64,000 bases of DNA, taken from the NCBI RefSeq assembly GCF_009389715.1, contig NC_052393.1:3534001-3598000 (forward strand), in the 5' to 3' direction. The notes under the pieces were generated by a model. The model was given only the letters and a program-made list of their open reading frames with translations, ran no database searches and was not told the origin of the DNA. Within the stretch, counting starts at the first letter, position 1; each line of letters starts with the position of its first letter. Of this stretch, positions 47,241-58,560 are shown in pieces. A program made the position numbers and the translations under genes. The DNA comes from Phoenix dactylifera. Its lineage: Eukaryota > Streptophyta > Magnoliopsida > Arecales > Arecaceae.

Positions 47241-50200
47241 GGGCTTGGACTAGATAAAGAAAGATTTTGTTAATTTGTTCACAAACATAACTAATACGCT
47301 AAATTACATTTCAAACAACTATTGATCTTGGAAAAGTATATATTTGCCAAACCTATCACATATGATATTCAAAATCTTATACAGAGTAAACTTTCTAGAA
47401 AAATAATATCCGATCGCCCAAATTGTTTTAGGATTATGACCTTCGAAAGCTAGTTTCAATATTAACATTGGCTACCAATCTGTATCTTAAAGCAACTAAC
47501 ATCCTCAAAGAATCTTATGGTAACCGAGAACAGAGACAGAGACTTAGAATGAAGGTTAAAACTAGATAATAAATCAGAGACCAGCAAAAACTCCATCAAA
47601 ACTTGCTTCTCCTGTGTTAATATATTCTTTCGTGCTAGTGTTCCATAAACTGGAAAATGGTGAAGTTCTATCATCAAATGAAAGAAAAACCTCTTCATCT
47701 ATTGTTGTATCACATTGATCAACTGCACCATGGTCGCTTAGCATTGATGAATCTTGATTGATTTGACCCATATCATATTTCTAGACATCAGTTTAGCTTT
47801 CGCATGAATGTCTTCCACCAGCCCAGCCGTTTGTCTGGATGCCAGCCAACAGCACATAAATGCGAATAACTAATTATCCATAGCAATTAGTTATAGTTTG
47901 CAAGGCATTGATTACAACAAGATAATGACAGACCCTCTATCTACAAACTACTAAACTAGAGAGATAGGGGTTGGAGTACTGAGCGAATTCGTCTGGTCAG
48001 AATATGTCAGGTTACAAAATAATTCAATTATTTTTAAAAATTATTAATCTGAAAAAATAATTACGAAAAAAATAAATTTTACCGTATTTGGTTGATGAAA
48101 AAATTACTCCAAAAAATTGTATCCTTAAAAGATTACTATATTTGGTTAGAGATAATCTTAGTTAGAAATATTCTTAATTTTCAACCATGCTTTTGAATAA
48201 ATAATTCTTATAATAACATATTTTTTTGCTCAATCCATTTGATCATTTACTTATATGAAGGTTGTCATGAATAATATAGATGATTTCAAATATTAAAATA
48301 TATTTATATGAGTTGATAAGTATTTTTAAATTAATTACATAGATATTAGAAAATATATTTTTTATTATAAATAAATGTTAATATTTTTAATTTCGTATTA
48401 ATAAACATATTTAAATATGACCACACAATTAGTTGATTAATTTGGAAAAAAATAAATCATTAGAGATGGGATTGTGGGGTTTCCATCATTTTTTTATCAT
48501 CTTTTTTATTATCTTTTTGCATATTTGATAATTTGGTATGAAATTTATTTTTTCATACCAAACTACTTCCAACCATTCCGAACCTAAACTAAAAATATAG
48601 GATCAGCACGACGTCGTCGACGGCTGACCGGGCAAACAACATGAGGTGGTGCTAGGTCAGCACCGGATGCGACTTGGGACTTGGGGCCCACTTTATCCAA
48701 CTCCTTTTCCTTAGCGTGCTGCCCAACCTCACCCTTCTTCCCAAATCAAGGCCAAGCCATTCACACGAATCGCTGCACTCAACCCTCTGAATCAAATGTC
48801 AGACTGAAGCGTGACAAACGCCAGCCTAACTTCATGTGCTTCCACACCTTCCTTGGATCCCAGCTCTTCTACTTTTTTTTTTTTTTTTTTTTTTTTTTCT
48901 TGTTTTCTTCTGCTAGTGCGAATGGATCATAGCTGACGAGTACGGATATACTCAATAAAATCAAAAAACAAAATATTTCGGAGTGCTAGGGGCAACTCTC
49001 CATCACCAGCACCTGCTCCCTTTGGAGAGGGTTCTGTCCCACCTTTCTGTTCCGCCGAGGCCCACCAATTCTAACTTTGATGAACTGGCTTTAATTTAGA
49101 TAATGATTGTGTTTGGACCTAATCTCTGCGGCCAAGGTCCGACAGTGAAGGCCGCAGATGTTGAATCGGCCTTCTCTTCATGGCAATAAGAGATTAGTCC
49201 TAATTAATTCTTCTCCCCTCAGAGCCCACCATCCAAATCATCCAATCCTCTTGCTAGTTCGAATTGCGTGTGTTGACCCTCTTTTCCCAACATATTGACC
49301 TGAGATTTCAGATCGCATCCTTCTTGTGCTCATGATCACCGGACAAGAGAAAAAAATGGTGGAATACATATTTGGTAGAAGTTGCAAAGACTAAGTGATG
49401 GTGGTTGGATATCGAATCATAGCCAATGCAATAACAAATATCTTCTTCTAGAGAAACTAGGGTTCAGTTAGATTTGGTCTAAACATGAGGGTTGACCGGC
49501 CAATTGCGATGACCATCGTGTAAGGAGTTTAAGTGGAGGCGATTAAAGAATTTTTCAGAAAACACGTGCATTTGGAAGGAAAGATTTGGTAATGAAAATT
49601 AAAATTGTTCATAGTAGTTAAATCTTAGTAGTCAGTAACTTGTAGTGATTAGGATTGGATACCAACTGAACTTTGGCCTGTCAATTGCCACGTTCGTCTC
49701 TGTTGGTGCTTGCACCGGAGAAACATCGATCCAAGTTCAGCTGAAGAAAGTTAGTATTCCCCCTTTATTCCTAGATGTCTTTTTATTGCTGGATGTTGCT
49801 GCAACAGATAGGAAGAACAAGAAGTAAAAAGAGAAAAGAATAAGAATACATAATATTTATATTGTTCGGACTATTGCTGATTTTGTTGCGACCAGTGATG
49901 CTCTGCTCTGGAAAACAAAAAAGCTTTTTTTTTTTTTTGCCTCCCTAGAGTTTGCAAACACAAGACATAGTCAGGAACAGAACAGCTAGTATTTCAAGAG
50001 GATGTCAACCTGCAAAAGGATCAAGTCTGTGTAGCTCTACCCATGTAATGCTTTCCCTACAAGAGTAATTGATGCGAATAAGAATAAAGGAACGCTCGGC
50101 TTCTTTGGTCCATGAAATTTTTTAGAGTTAAGGAGAGAAAAAAAAGGCATATCCGGATTCCTTCATTAACTCATAATCAGTTCATGACATTCAGATTCAA

Positions 50201-52712
50201 CCCTGCTGTATCAAATTGCAAGCCTCCAATAGAACCATGCCAGGAAAGACATAATGAGAACGAAATGGCTAACTCCTATGTTTAATGTTAAGTACAGAAC
50301 AATCAAAAAATAAAAGGGAAATGTACAAAGAAGGTCAAGCTGGTGATCTGCGCATTATATGATTCTCCCAAATTTAATTATCAAATTGCTTCCCGGAATC
50401 ACTATTCCGACTCAGATGCAGAATTATCATTCAGAGTCTCAAGTGCTCCCAATTGGCCAAAATGAAGCCCTTGGGGAAAAATTATCAAGATCAGAAAAGA
50501 ACTCAACGTATACTCGTCTTCTTAATTCATTGCATGTTTTCCAATAAAATTTGACGTGGAAAAAAATAACAAAATATAAATAATATACAGTAAGCAAAAT
50601 GTCCATTTGAATTGTCTATCAAAATGCAGTCCATATTACCACATAAAAAGGACTTTGCTTCTTGGTCTTGCACTAGAGATAAATTGCTAGTATAAGTGAG
50701 CTCAAGCTCAACTTTAAGCTCTTTTTCCTCAAGGTGCATGGTGGGAACGCCACCATCCTGATTCTGGTTCAAGAGCAGAACCTCTCAGTAGGAATACACA
50801 CTGAGGAGAGTGATGTCAATCACCACGCCATATCCTGATTGGCGATAAACAACCACCACTGTAAGAAGAGATGGTATCCGTTGCTTCTCTTTTCAACAAT
50901 CTCTGATGTAAGCAGGAGAGTACTAATCTGTGCCCCAAGGATCAGATTCCCATCTCATCCAATGTACATTTTTGGAGGGCCTATTCATCAAGGCTGTGCC
51001 CAAGGGTGAGAAGTAGGATTGAAACAAAGGGTCCATCCCTGAACGATACGAATCCTGCATGTGGCTCATGATCATGCTTGTGCTGCAGACAGGAGGTATC
51101 TCCATAGCTTCATTATCATGTAAAGTTTATTGCTCCGTTCGACCAATAGCCCATAAAGCAAGTTCCATCAAAGGCATCCTGTGTCAAAACTAAAGCAACG
51201 AAGACCTTCAAAGAGCTTGGTACCAGACAGAAAGGAATACGAGCACCATCAACTTTATATCTGGATTGCTCCTTCTTCCCAATCCACCCAATTCTCATTA
51301 ATATCTTCCAACCATGCTTTTCTTGTATTGGCAAAGCCTACTTGGCATTCTCTGCTGTCTCCGTAGGCTATGAGATATGGCTTCTAGTCGAGTCGGTTTC
51401 CCCTCTGAGTTAACATCTTATGCATGGCCATAAAAGCAAAGAGATAAGCAAAGGATAAAAGAGCCATACGGAGGAGAGAGAGAGTCAAATTTTTATTTAG
51501 ATTCTCCCCTTTGTGAGGCATAGCGAAGTGGGCGGTGAGGCCTTTATATGAGGTATAAGGTGGTGGGCAGTGACATGAAGCCTTTTATAAAGGAGAGGTA
51601 AAGGGAAATGACTGCGGATGGAGAGGGAAAGGGAAGACTTGATCCCTCGACCCTTATCCTTTGGGACTTCTGGATGGCATCCATCAATGGAGGTCTATCC
51701 GAAGTCGTGATTTGGAGTTCAAGAGTTGTTTGGCTTTTCTTTTTCCTCGCCCCCACCTGGCGAGCTAATGGCTTGCATATCCTCCACATGTGGGAAGAAG
51801 CTTCTGAAGAATTTTGGTGGCATTGTTTCTTGAGTATCCTAATCCTCACACAATATAAAAGCAGCTCTATTTTTTAACTTTTCAATTCTCATAATAATTT
51901 TAATTAGATTTCTCAGATTTAAGCCATTCTCATTACCATACTAAATTTAAACCATACTAAATTTCTATGAAAAAGAGATTTAATATTACTGGACTTTAAG
52001 AATGATGGATCCAACAAGGAAAGTCTTATTATGCTGCAGTTATCATGATTCAGCTATTTATAACAAAACTTTCATTTATCTAGATTAATTTCATGAATAT
52101 AATATTATATATACCATATAATCATAAATAATTTCATGAAGAAGGCATATATATTAGCATCCATTTCATGCTAAGACTTTTCAGAATTATTCTATATTTT
52201 AGTAATACCCACATCTACTTGGATAGCAACATTTGAAACTTATCTAGATTAAGAACTCTGCATACCAAATAATTTATAGGAAAACTTTCATATTACTGCC
52301 TAATCCAAAAACTGAAATCTTTTCAGAACTTATCTTATATTTAAAATTTTAAGCAGTAGCTAGCCACGTGTATTTGCATAAGCGCTACAATTAGCTGATC
52401 CAAGAAACTCTATCAAGCAGTGCTCACACTTTTATACTTGGAAAAAATTAAAAAATTAGCTAGTAGTGTAACATGACGGCGCAATTTTGGGCTCTTTGAT
52501 TGGACTTTCAAGAGATGTATGTACGTTATGATTGCCCCAGTTCTTGGGCCATCTATCGATAGCCCAATTTTAAATTGGCCTACACCACTTCACATAATTA
52601 AATACTTATTACTATTTCTTGGCCAAGCGCCTAAGATTTGTCCCATGTCCGAGAATTAAGCTCCCTTTTTCTTAATTTTCTCTCATGCAGAGAGCTGCTT
52701 GAAGCTACATTC
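47241..52712. other. Spacer, no gene confidently seen
   Basis: AT-rich spacer with a 27-nt T-run at 48872-48898. Minus-strand open frames at 47.46-47.77 kb and 50.5-51.4 kb lack recognisable domains; one (51116-51334) has a GWKILMRIGWIGKK stretch that could be part of an unrecognised exon. They are not called as genes. Confidence 0.4.
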
Positions 52713-52770
52713 ATGCTAATGCTAAAGACAGCAAACCAGGTTAATTAAGTGTTGTCTTTAGCATTAGCAT
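52713..52770. repeat. Perfect 18-bp stem hairpin
   Basis: ATGCTAATGCTAAAGACA (52713-52730) pairs perfectly with TGTCTTTAGCATTAGCAT (52753-52770) across a 22-nt loop. It lies about 300 bp beyond the stop of the minus-strand O-methyltransferase, so it may fall in that gene's 3' transcript region. Confidence 0.8.
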
Positions 52771-53069
52771 TAGCATTGCTGTCTTCAACTTGTTGAGACC
52801 AGATTAATATTGTCCAAAAGGGTTCCAACAATTAACGCACAGCAAACCATCTCTAGAGAGGCAAGTGAAGAGTACCTTCTATTATTTCAGCTCTGAGAAA
52901 GCCAATCAACTTTAACACGACAGACAGATGACAGACTCGACGAAGACCAACACAAACAGACTTGTAATGCGTTACATAATGAAGATCTGAGATTAAACTG
53001 GAAGGAAGCAGTAAATTGATCGATTCATGGTCACTAGTAGATGACTTCCCTTATCGATCCATCCACTAA

Positions 53070-54797
53070 TCAATGATAAACCTCGATAACCGATCGCAAG
53101 CCTAATGCTGGTATGATTTTGTAGTCGGTAAAACCTGCATCAGTGAAAATTTTTCTCCATTCACCTTCATTCCTTTGCTTCCCTGCGGTGTGGACCATCA
53201 TGTGCATGTCAAAGAGCAGCTGCGTTTCCACCAACTCCGGACGGCCAATATCGAAGTCGACTACCATTTCGATAATAATCACCTTCCCCCCTTCTTCTTT
53301 GGATGGAACAGCCTCCTTGCATCGTTTCAGTATCTTTACGCACTCCTCATCACCCCAATCATGCAGGATCCACTGCAAACATTGACGACAAGAAGTAAGA
53401 CGAACTGCAAGACTGGACGTTATCAAATACATGGTCATGCTTTTACGAGGACAGTTTAGCTGCCCAAAGAGCTCTGCCAGCTTTGGGTACTTCAGCTTTA
53501 TCACGACATAAATCAAGACCACCCACTAGGTGGGGTAATGATGCAAGCCATGATTTAGCATGCGATTGATTCTCTAATGTCTTTTAATCACCATGAGCAG
53601 ATTGATTATGAGAATACTGTAATTTTATAAGGAAACTTAAATTTCTCCGAGGTCCAAACTTCTCAAACACACAAACTGATGCCGGAAATAATTCTAGATT
53701 GTCAAATCCAAACGTGATAAATTCAGGGGATTCACGTTAATCTGCAAGCAGATCATATCAAAATTCAGATCTTTAATAAAAATATCAAGTTTATAACTGT
53801 TTTAGCTTCTTTTTTTTTAACATAGGATGTGACAACCATATCAAAGTTATGATCCTTCTATCCTCCATCCGAATCTTTAACAAACTACTGTAATTAAGTT
53901 TATAACAAGTACTATATATGGCGTCGAACTGAGCTACTATATATACACCAAGTGAAAACTAGCTAGACCCGGAGCATATATGTATACCTTGAGCAGCACC
54001 GCATCAGCAGGAGGAACATACTGAAACATGTCTCCCGCGACAAACTGGACCGTCTCGCTTGCTTCCGAGCTTGCTACGACGTAAGGCAGCTCAAGGACGG
54101 TGCATTTGACCTGTGGATAGGCCTCGGCGATGGCCCGGGCCATCGCGCCCGTCCCACCACCAACATCCACCAGCGACCTCAGGCCTCGGAAGACCTCGGC
54201 GCACTCCTCGACGACCAGTTTGGCCACGAACCGAGCGTCGCTGGCCATCCCCTCGTTAAAGAAGCTGTTGAAGCCTGGGCTCTGGCTGATGGCCTCCCAA
54301 ATACCCCTTTTATGTGCCGCCTCAAAGGGAGTGGCGGCGGACACCTTGTCTTGCTTGAACCAGCTACTGAGGTGATGCCATGGGTTGAGAAACATTTGGT
54401 CCAGCATCAGGAGAAGGAACGAGGAGATGTTCGCATCCTTCTCCTTGACAAGGAGAGCAGACGCGGTGGTGGGGATGTACAACTCTTCGTCGTCGTGGTC
54501 CTGACTGTTTCCATCGCGCTTTCGAGCGAAGAATCCCGAGAACACCAGGAGGCGCATGAGGCGGCGCAAGTCATCGTTTCTGATGGGGGGAATGAATAGT
54601 TTGGTGGCTAGCTCGAGGAGGGAGATTGGCTTGCCATGGGCGTGGATGATGTCTGCTATGCCGAGCTCCACGGCACACTTGAGGGACATGGAGTTTATGA
54701 AGCTAAATATGTGGTTCCAACCAAGAGCCTGAGCCTTCAAGAGCTCCAAAGATTGACATTCTCCATCCAAGGATTCCATCACGCTCGCAGTACTCAT
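53070..54797 (-). CDS. Class II plant O-methyltransferase (ZRP4 / COMT-like)
   Basis: Two exons on the minus strand, 54797-53988 and 53372-53070, with a phase-0 GT-AG intron of 615 bp; 370 aa, normal for the family. The N-terminal dimerisation part includes NDDLRRLMRLLVFSGFF and ASALLVKEKD. The SAM site is DVGGGTG at about 211-217, followed by GDMF at 255-258. Catalytic His is in WILHDW (H274, start of exon 2), followed by the usual EEC(V)KILKRCKEA and QLLFDMHMMVHTAGKQRNEGEW. It transfers a methyl group from SAM to a hydroxyl of a small phenolic, probably a flavonoid, stilbene or phenylpropanoid; the exact substrate cannot be read from sequence. It appears intact. LELPYVV replaces the more common LDLPHVV. 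Confidence 0.92.
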
Positions 54798-54849
54798 TTT
54801 CCAGGCTCTGAGTCTCTAATGGATTTGCTACTTGCTAATCTGCCACTAG

Positions 54850-54857
54850 TATAAATA
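54850..54857 (-). promoter_or_regulatory. TATA-like element of the O-methyltransferase gene
   Basis: TATTTATA on the minus strand, about 53 bases upstream of the ATG; it would imply a very short leader. Confidence 0.35.
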
Positions 54858-56267
54858 GATCTTTAGGGTGGCAGCGTCCCAATTTTAGCAGCACTTCTTA
54901 CACGCTAGATCATAAAATAAGAACAATATGGAAACGTGAAAATTTTCCAGTTTTAGTTTATTATCAATCATCTCGGTGGCGGACCCTGGTGTCGGCGGAC
55001 CGAATTGTCCTTTTCCATGTGATTTCAGTCACTAGTCCGGACGTGTCCTTGACAGACCTCAGTCACGGGAACATGGCTTCCATGCTAACGCCAGTTAATC
55101 CCACGTTTTTCACCAATTTCTTGGGTCGACATGTCATGGCTTGATGTTTCTCAGTGCCATGTATTTGACTGAGAAACGTAGCGTCACTTTGTTAGAATCT
55201 AATTTAATATCATGCAAACTTTTAGAGTTGCCAACGATTTTACCTACTTATGATGCAAATGAAAAAAAAAAAAACCTTTAATAGCCGGCCATGCATACAT
55301 CCATCATAGCCGCTCATTAATTTTTGTGGCAGTACATCAAGACCAGTGCTTAAGGCACATAAAAATGAGTGGCTCTTTGATACATTAGGAAAGAAAGAAT
55401 AATTTTTTCTATCAGCTCAACTTGAATCTCTATCTCTCTCTCAAAAAAAAAGAGGATTGAGAGAATTGTGAAAGTAGGGCTTAAGTTCTTTTTTATCTTA
55501 TTGGTACTCCACACCTCCTAAACTTATAATTTTATTAAAGTCTCCTCTTGTACAATTTGGATTGAATTACTCTTTTAATTTGAATAGGATTATATCTCTA
55601 AAAATAAATATGACTAATAGAAATAATTAAGAAAAAAATTAAAATTTTACATGAAATAGATCTCAATTTCTATATCAACTTTTTCTTTTGTCGCCTTATC
55701 TAATTCTTTGCGGATTGGAAGATAACATCCGATCAAATTTTCTTTTGAAGAAAAAAATTTCAGTTTGATCGGCTTATTTCGCAGCCCAAATTGTAAAATT
55801 TTGACCTTTTAGGAGGTTAGCCTAAGATTATAGATCTTGAAAAGCTATTCATTTTTTTTAAAAAAAATATCATCTCAATCGGACGCTATCTAATCAAGTA
55901 TGACTTGTTAAAATTCGGCACGCGATTACCTTTTTCATATAATGAATTTTGCTTCTACATCATATCTAATTTTACTTATAGTGATCAAAGTAATTCACAT
56001 CGATCTTTTTAGATTACTATAATTGGTAGCATATATAGCTATGTGATGCTTGCTATGTAGGATTTCGTCTTGAAACGTTAATTTCATTGCATAATTCTAT
56101 TGGTCTCCAACTATTGCATGCTATCAGCACGTCTGTCCTAGAGAAAAAATACAACGAAGAAAGGATGATGGTGAAAGATAAAAAACTAGAGTTGTGAATC
56201 TTGGCTCGTGACTCCTGAGGGCTGAGAAAGGGTAAAGAGCCGTGATACTCGTGCAGGTCTTTCTCCC
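54858..56267. other. Spacer between O-methyltransferase and LINE
   Basis: AT-rich upstream region of the minus-strand gene; no gene recognised. Confidence 0.45.
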
Positions 56268-56280
56268 AAAAGAAACGAAA
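56268..56280. repeat. Left target-site duplication of the LINE (candidate)
   Basis: AAAAGAAACGAAA recurs directly after the LINE poly(A) tail at 62743-62755. It starts with AAAA, as expected for L1-type nicking. The A-rich composition lowers certainty. Confidence 0.55.
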
Positions 56281-56425
56281 GAGTTCTGGGGATCTCGGAG
56301 GGAAAGCGCTCTCTTCGGGCGCGAGACAAGAAAGGGGAGTGTGCGGGGGTAAGTGTGCTTTGAGATTCGTGGGGTGGGGTGGGATCTGTGGGGAGATAGG
56401 TCGAACAGTTTGCGGGGTGTGGGCC

Positions 56426-58560
56426 ATGGATGAACCTGGAGCTGGGCAGGACGCGCCGGCGGTGGGGAAGGCCGGAGGGGTGGATCCCAGTGCTCCCAAG
56501 TTTGTACCGAAGGGGCGGTCATGGGCGGATGTGGCTAGGGGTGCGCCGCGGGGAGCGATGAGGCAGCCGGAATGGACGAGTCATCGAATCTCTCCACGCG
56601 AGCTCGACGTGATGCAGAGGAGATTCACTGAGGTGGTGGTGGTGCCGGAGGAGGAGTTGGAGGCGGCTCGCCTGGAATGGAGGAGCACCACCGTCTTGGT
56701 GAGGAGCTTGGGGAGGAGCGTTCCCGGTGATTGGGTGGCAAGGGAGATTCAACGAGCGGGGCGGCTGAAGTACAAGGTTGGTTGTTTTCCGTTGGCGGAG
56801 GGCTTCAACGCCATCAGGTTCGCAAACGAGGAGGACAGGGAGGCTGCTTTGCGGAATGGCCCGTGGATGGTGGGTGGCCAGATGATGGCCATGGAGCGGT
56901 GGCGGCCAAACTTCATTCCGGGTGCCGGAGGAATCGGTCGAGTGGTGGTTTGGGTCCGTTTGCCGGGTCTTCCGTTGGATTACTGGAAGAAGGAGACTAT
57001 CTTCCGGGTCGCTGCGAGGGCCGGAATTCCTCTGGAGTTGGATGGCTTCACAGAGAAGGGAACCCGGTTTGGTTTTGCTCGGGTTAAGATCGAGTTGGAC
57101 GGCTCCGTTCCGCTCACACCGGGCACCTTCGTGATGGGAAGCTCGGCAGGGGTGGAGGTGAAGTTCTGGCAAAGTTTTGTCTACGAAAACTTGCCGGATC
57201 CATGCCCTAGTTGCGGGAGGATCGGTCATGCGGAGGTGGAATGCACATTTGTGTCCCCGGCGAGGGAGGCGGTGGAGAAGACGGGGTTGGAGGCGGGGAG
57301 GGAAGCTGCTGCGGAGAAGGAGATTTTGGAGACTACTGGGCAGGAGGCAAGGGAGGATGACAGATCCGGGGGAGAGGAGAGGGTTTATGGCCCGTGGCTG
57401 GTTACTAACCAGATTGGTTTTCAACGGGCGCCGGTGCCGTCTAGCCGGAGGAAGGTGGTGACCGAGCCCAGGGTGGGGAAGAGCACGGTGCCTACTTCTC
57501 CACCTCCTGGGCAAAGCGTGATGGGGACGGTCCGTCTTCGGCGTCTTCTCCGGTGGATCTCGAGGGGTGGCAGAAGCCAACCAAGGTGGCTCACCGGCGG
57601 ACGCCGGAGAAGGACGTTTCCCAGGGCGCGGCCACAGGCGATCCGAGTCAGCTCGCGCCCGGGTCCGGGTCGGGTGCCGAGTTGGGTGAAAGGCGTGGGG
57701 AGCGGGCCATTTCTGAGTTGGGCCCAGCTGTGGGGAAGCCCAGTTCTGGAGGTGGGCTAGGCTCGGGCGGACCGAGCCCGAGTCCGTCGAAACGGGCGAG
57801 GAGCCCATCCAAACCGGCGGGCCTAGAGGTGGGAGGCCCATCAGAGGGTGGGACGGCTCTCTCCGCGGCGAGACCAGGGCGGCCGGGGACCCCACTCCAC
57901 CGGAGGTCCAAGAGCTCCCCTCCGCCTCTTGCGGCGGCGCGAGGCCGACCTCCCCGGAGGGAAAAGGGGCACAGGGCCGGCAGCCTTAACCAGCGGTCGT
58001 CCGGTGGGGCGGGGTCGGCTGGGAGAAGTCTGGCTCCGGCGCTATCCACGGTGGCAAGATCGCCTGAGGAGGAGGCGACGGGACAGTTGGGTGCCGGCAG
58101 CGGTCCGATGGTGAAGTGCCAAGGTGGAGCAGCCAGGGGCGATGGCTTGGATGCTGGTGCGGGTGCAGGAGAGGCAACCGGTCTGAGGGACTTTCCTACA
58201 TTCAGTGGGTGCCATACTATGGCACGGGGGCAGAGCTGTGAATCCTCTGAGAGGGGTTTGGGGAGGAAGGCGGCGGGTGAGTCCAGCTCTCTCATCTCTG
58301 GTGGTGGTGCTAATTCTGAGGTGAGAGGGGGGATGACAGAGGGATGTGTGGCGAGGGAGATAGCCACAGGAGATGGTGTGTGTCATTTGGCTCAAGCTGG
58401 TGATGGAAGGGATCACCAGCGATTGGTTGTTCAGATGATGGAAGCAGCAAAGGGGGTAAAGCCGGTAGGCCCGGGGGGTGGAGGGGCAATTGAAGAAGTG
58501 GTGTTTCATGATTGCAGCCCCGGGGTTGGGGGTTGTGAGGTATCATTGGGTGACCAATGA
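56426..58560 (+). pseudogene. LINE ORF1, DUF4283 and zinc-knuckle protein, frameshifted
   Basis: The start ATG at 56426 has a good context (GCCATGG). The first frame shows SWADVARGAP, a DUF4283 domain (WRSTTVLVRSLGRSV through GPWMVGGQMMAMERWRPNF, then VWVRLPGLPLDYW) and a CX2CX4HX4C zinc knuckle CPSCGRIGHAEVEC (aa 260-273). This frame ends at 57760 in low-quality Arg-rich sequence. The continuation lies in another frame, open from 57445 to 58560 and containing VDLEGWQKPTK and a Gly/Pro/Ser-rich tail. Protein sense places the break near 57515-57530, equivalent to a 1-nt deletion or 2-nt insertion. ORF1 would coat the LINE RNA. Inactive in this copy unless the shift is an assembly error. Confidence 0.85.

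Noticed and set aside
50527..51334. Possible multi-exon minus-strand gene
   Set aside because: Frames of 60-81 codons lack recognisable domains and I could not join them by convincing splice sites.
56519..57895. 458-codon open frame on the minus strand opposite LINE ORF1
   Set aside because: It is the antisense shadow of GC-rich ORF1, rich in Pro, Arg and His with no known domain.
57648..58367. 239-codon open frame on the minus strand
   Set aside because: Antisense of the Gly/Pro/Ser-rich ORF1 tail; compositional artefact.
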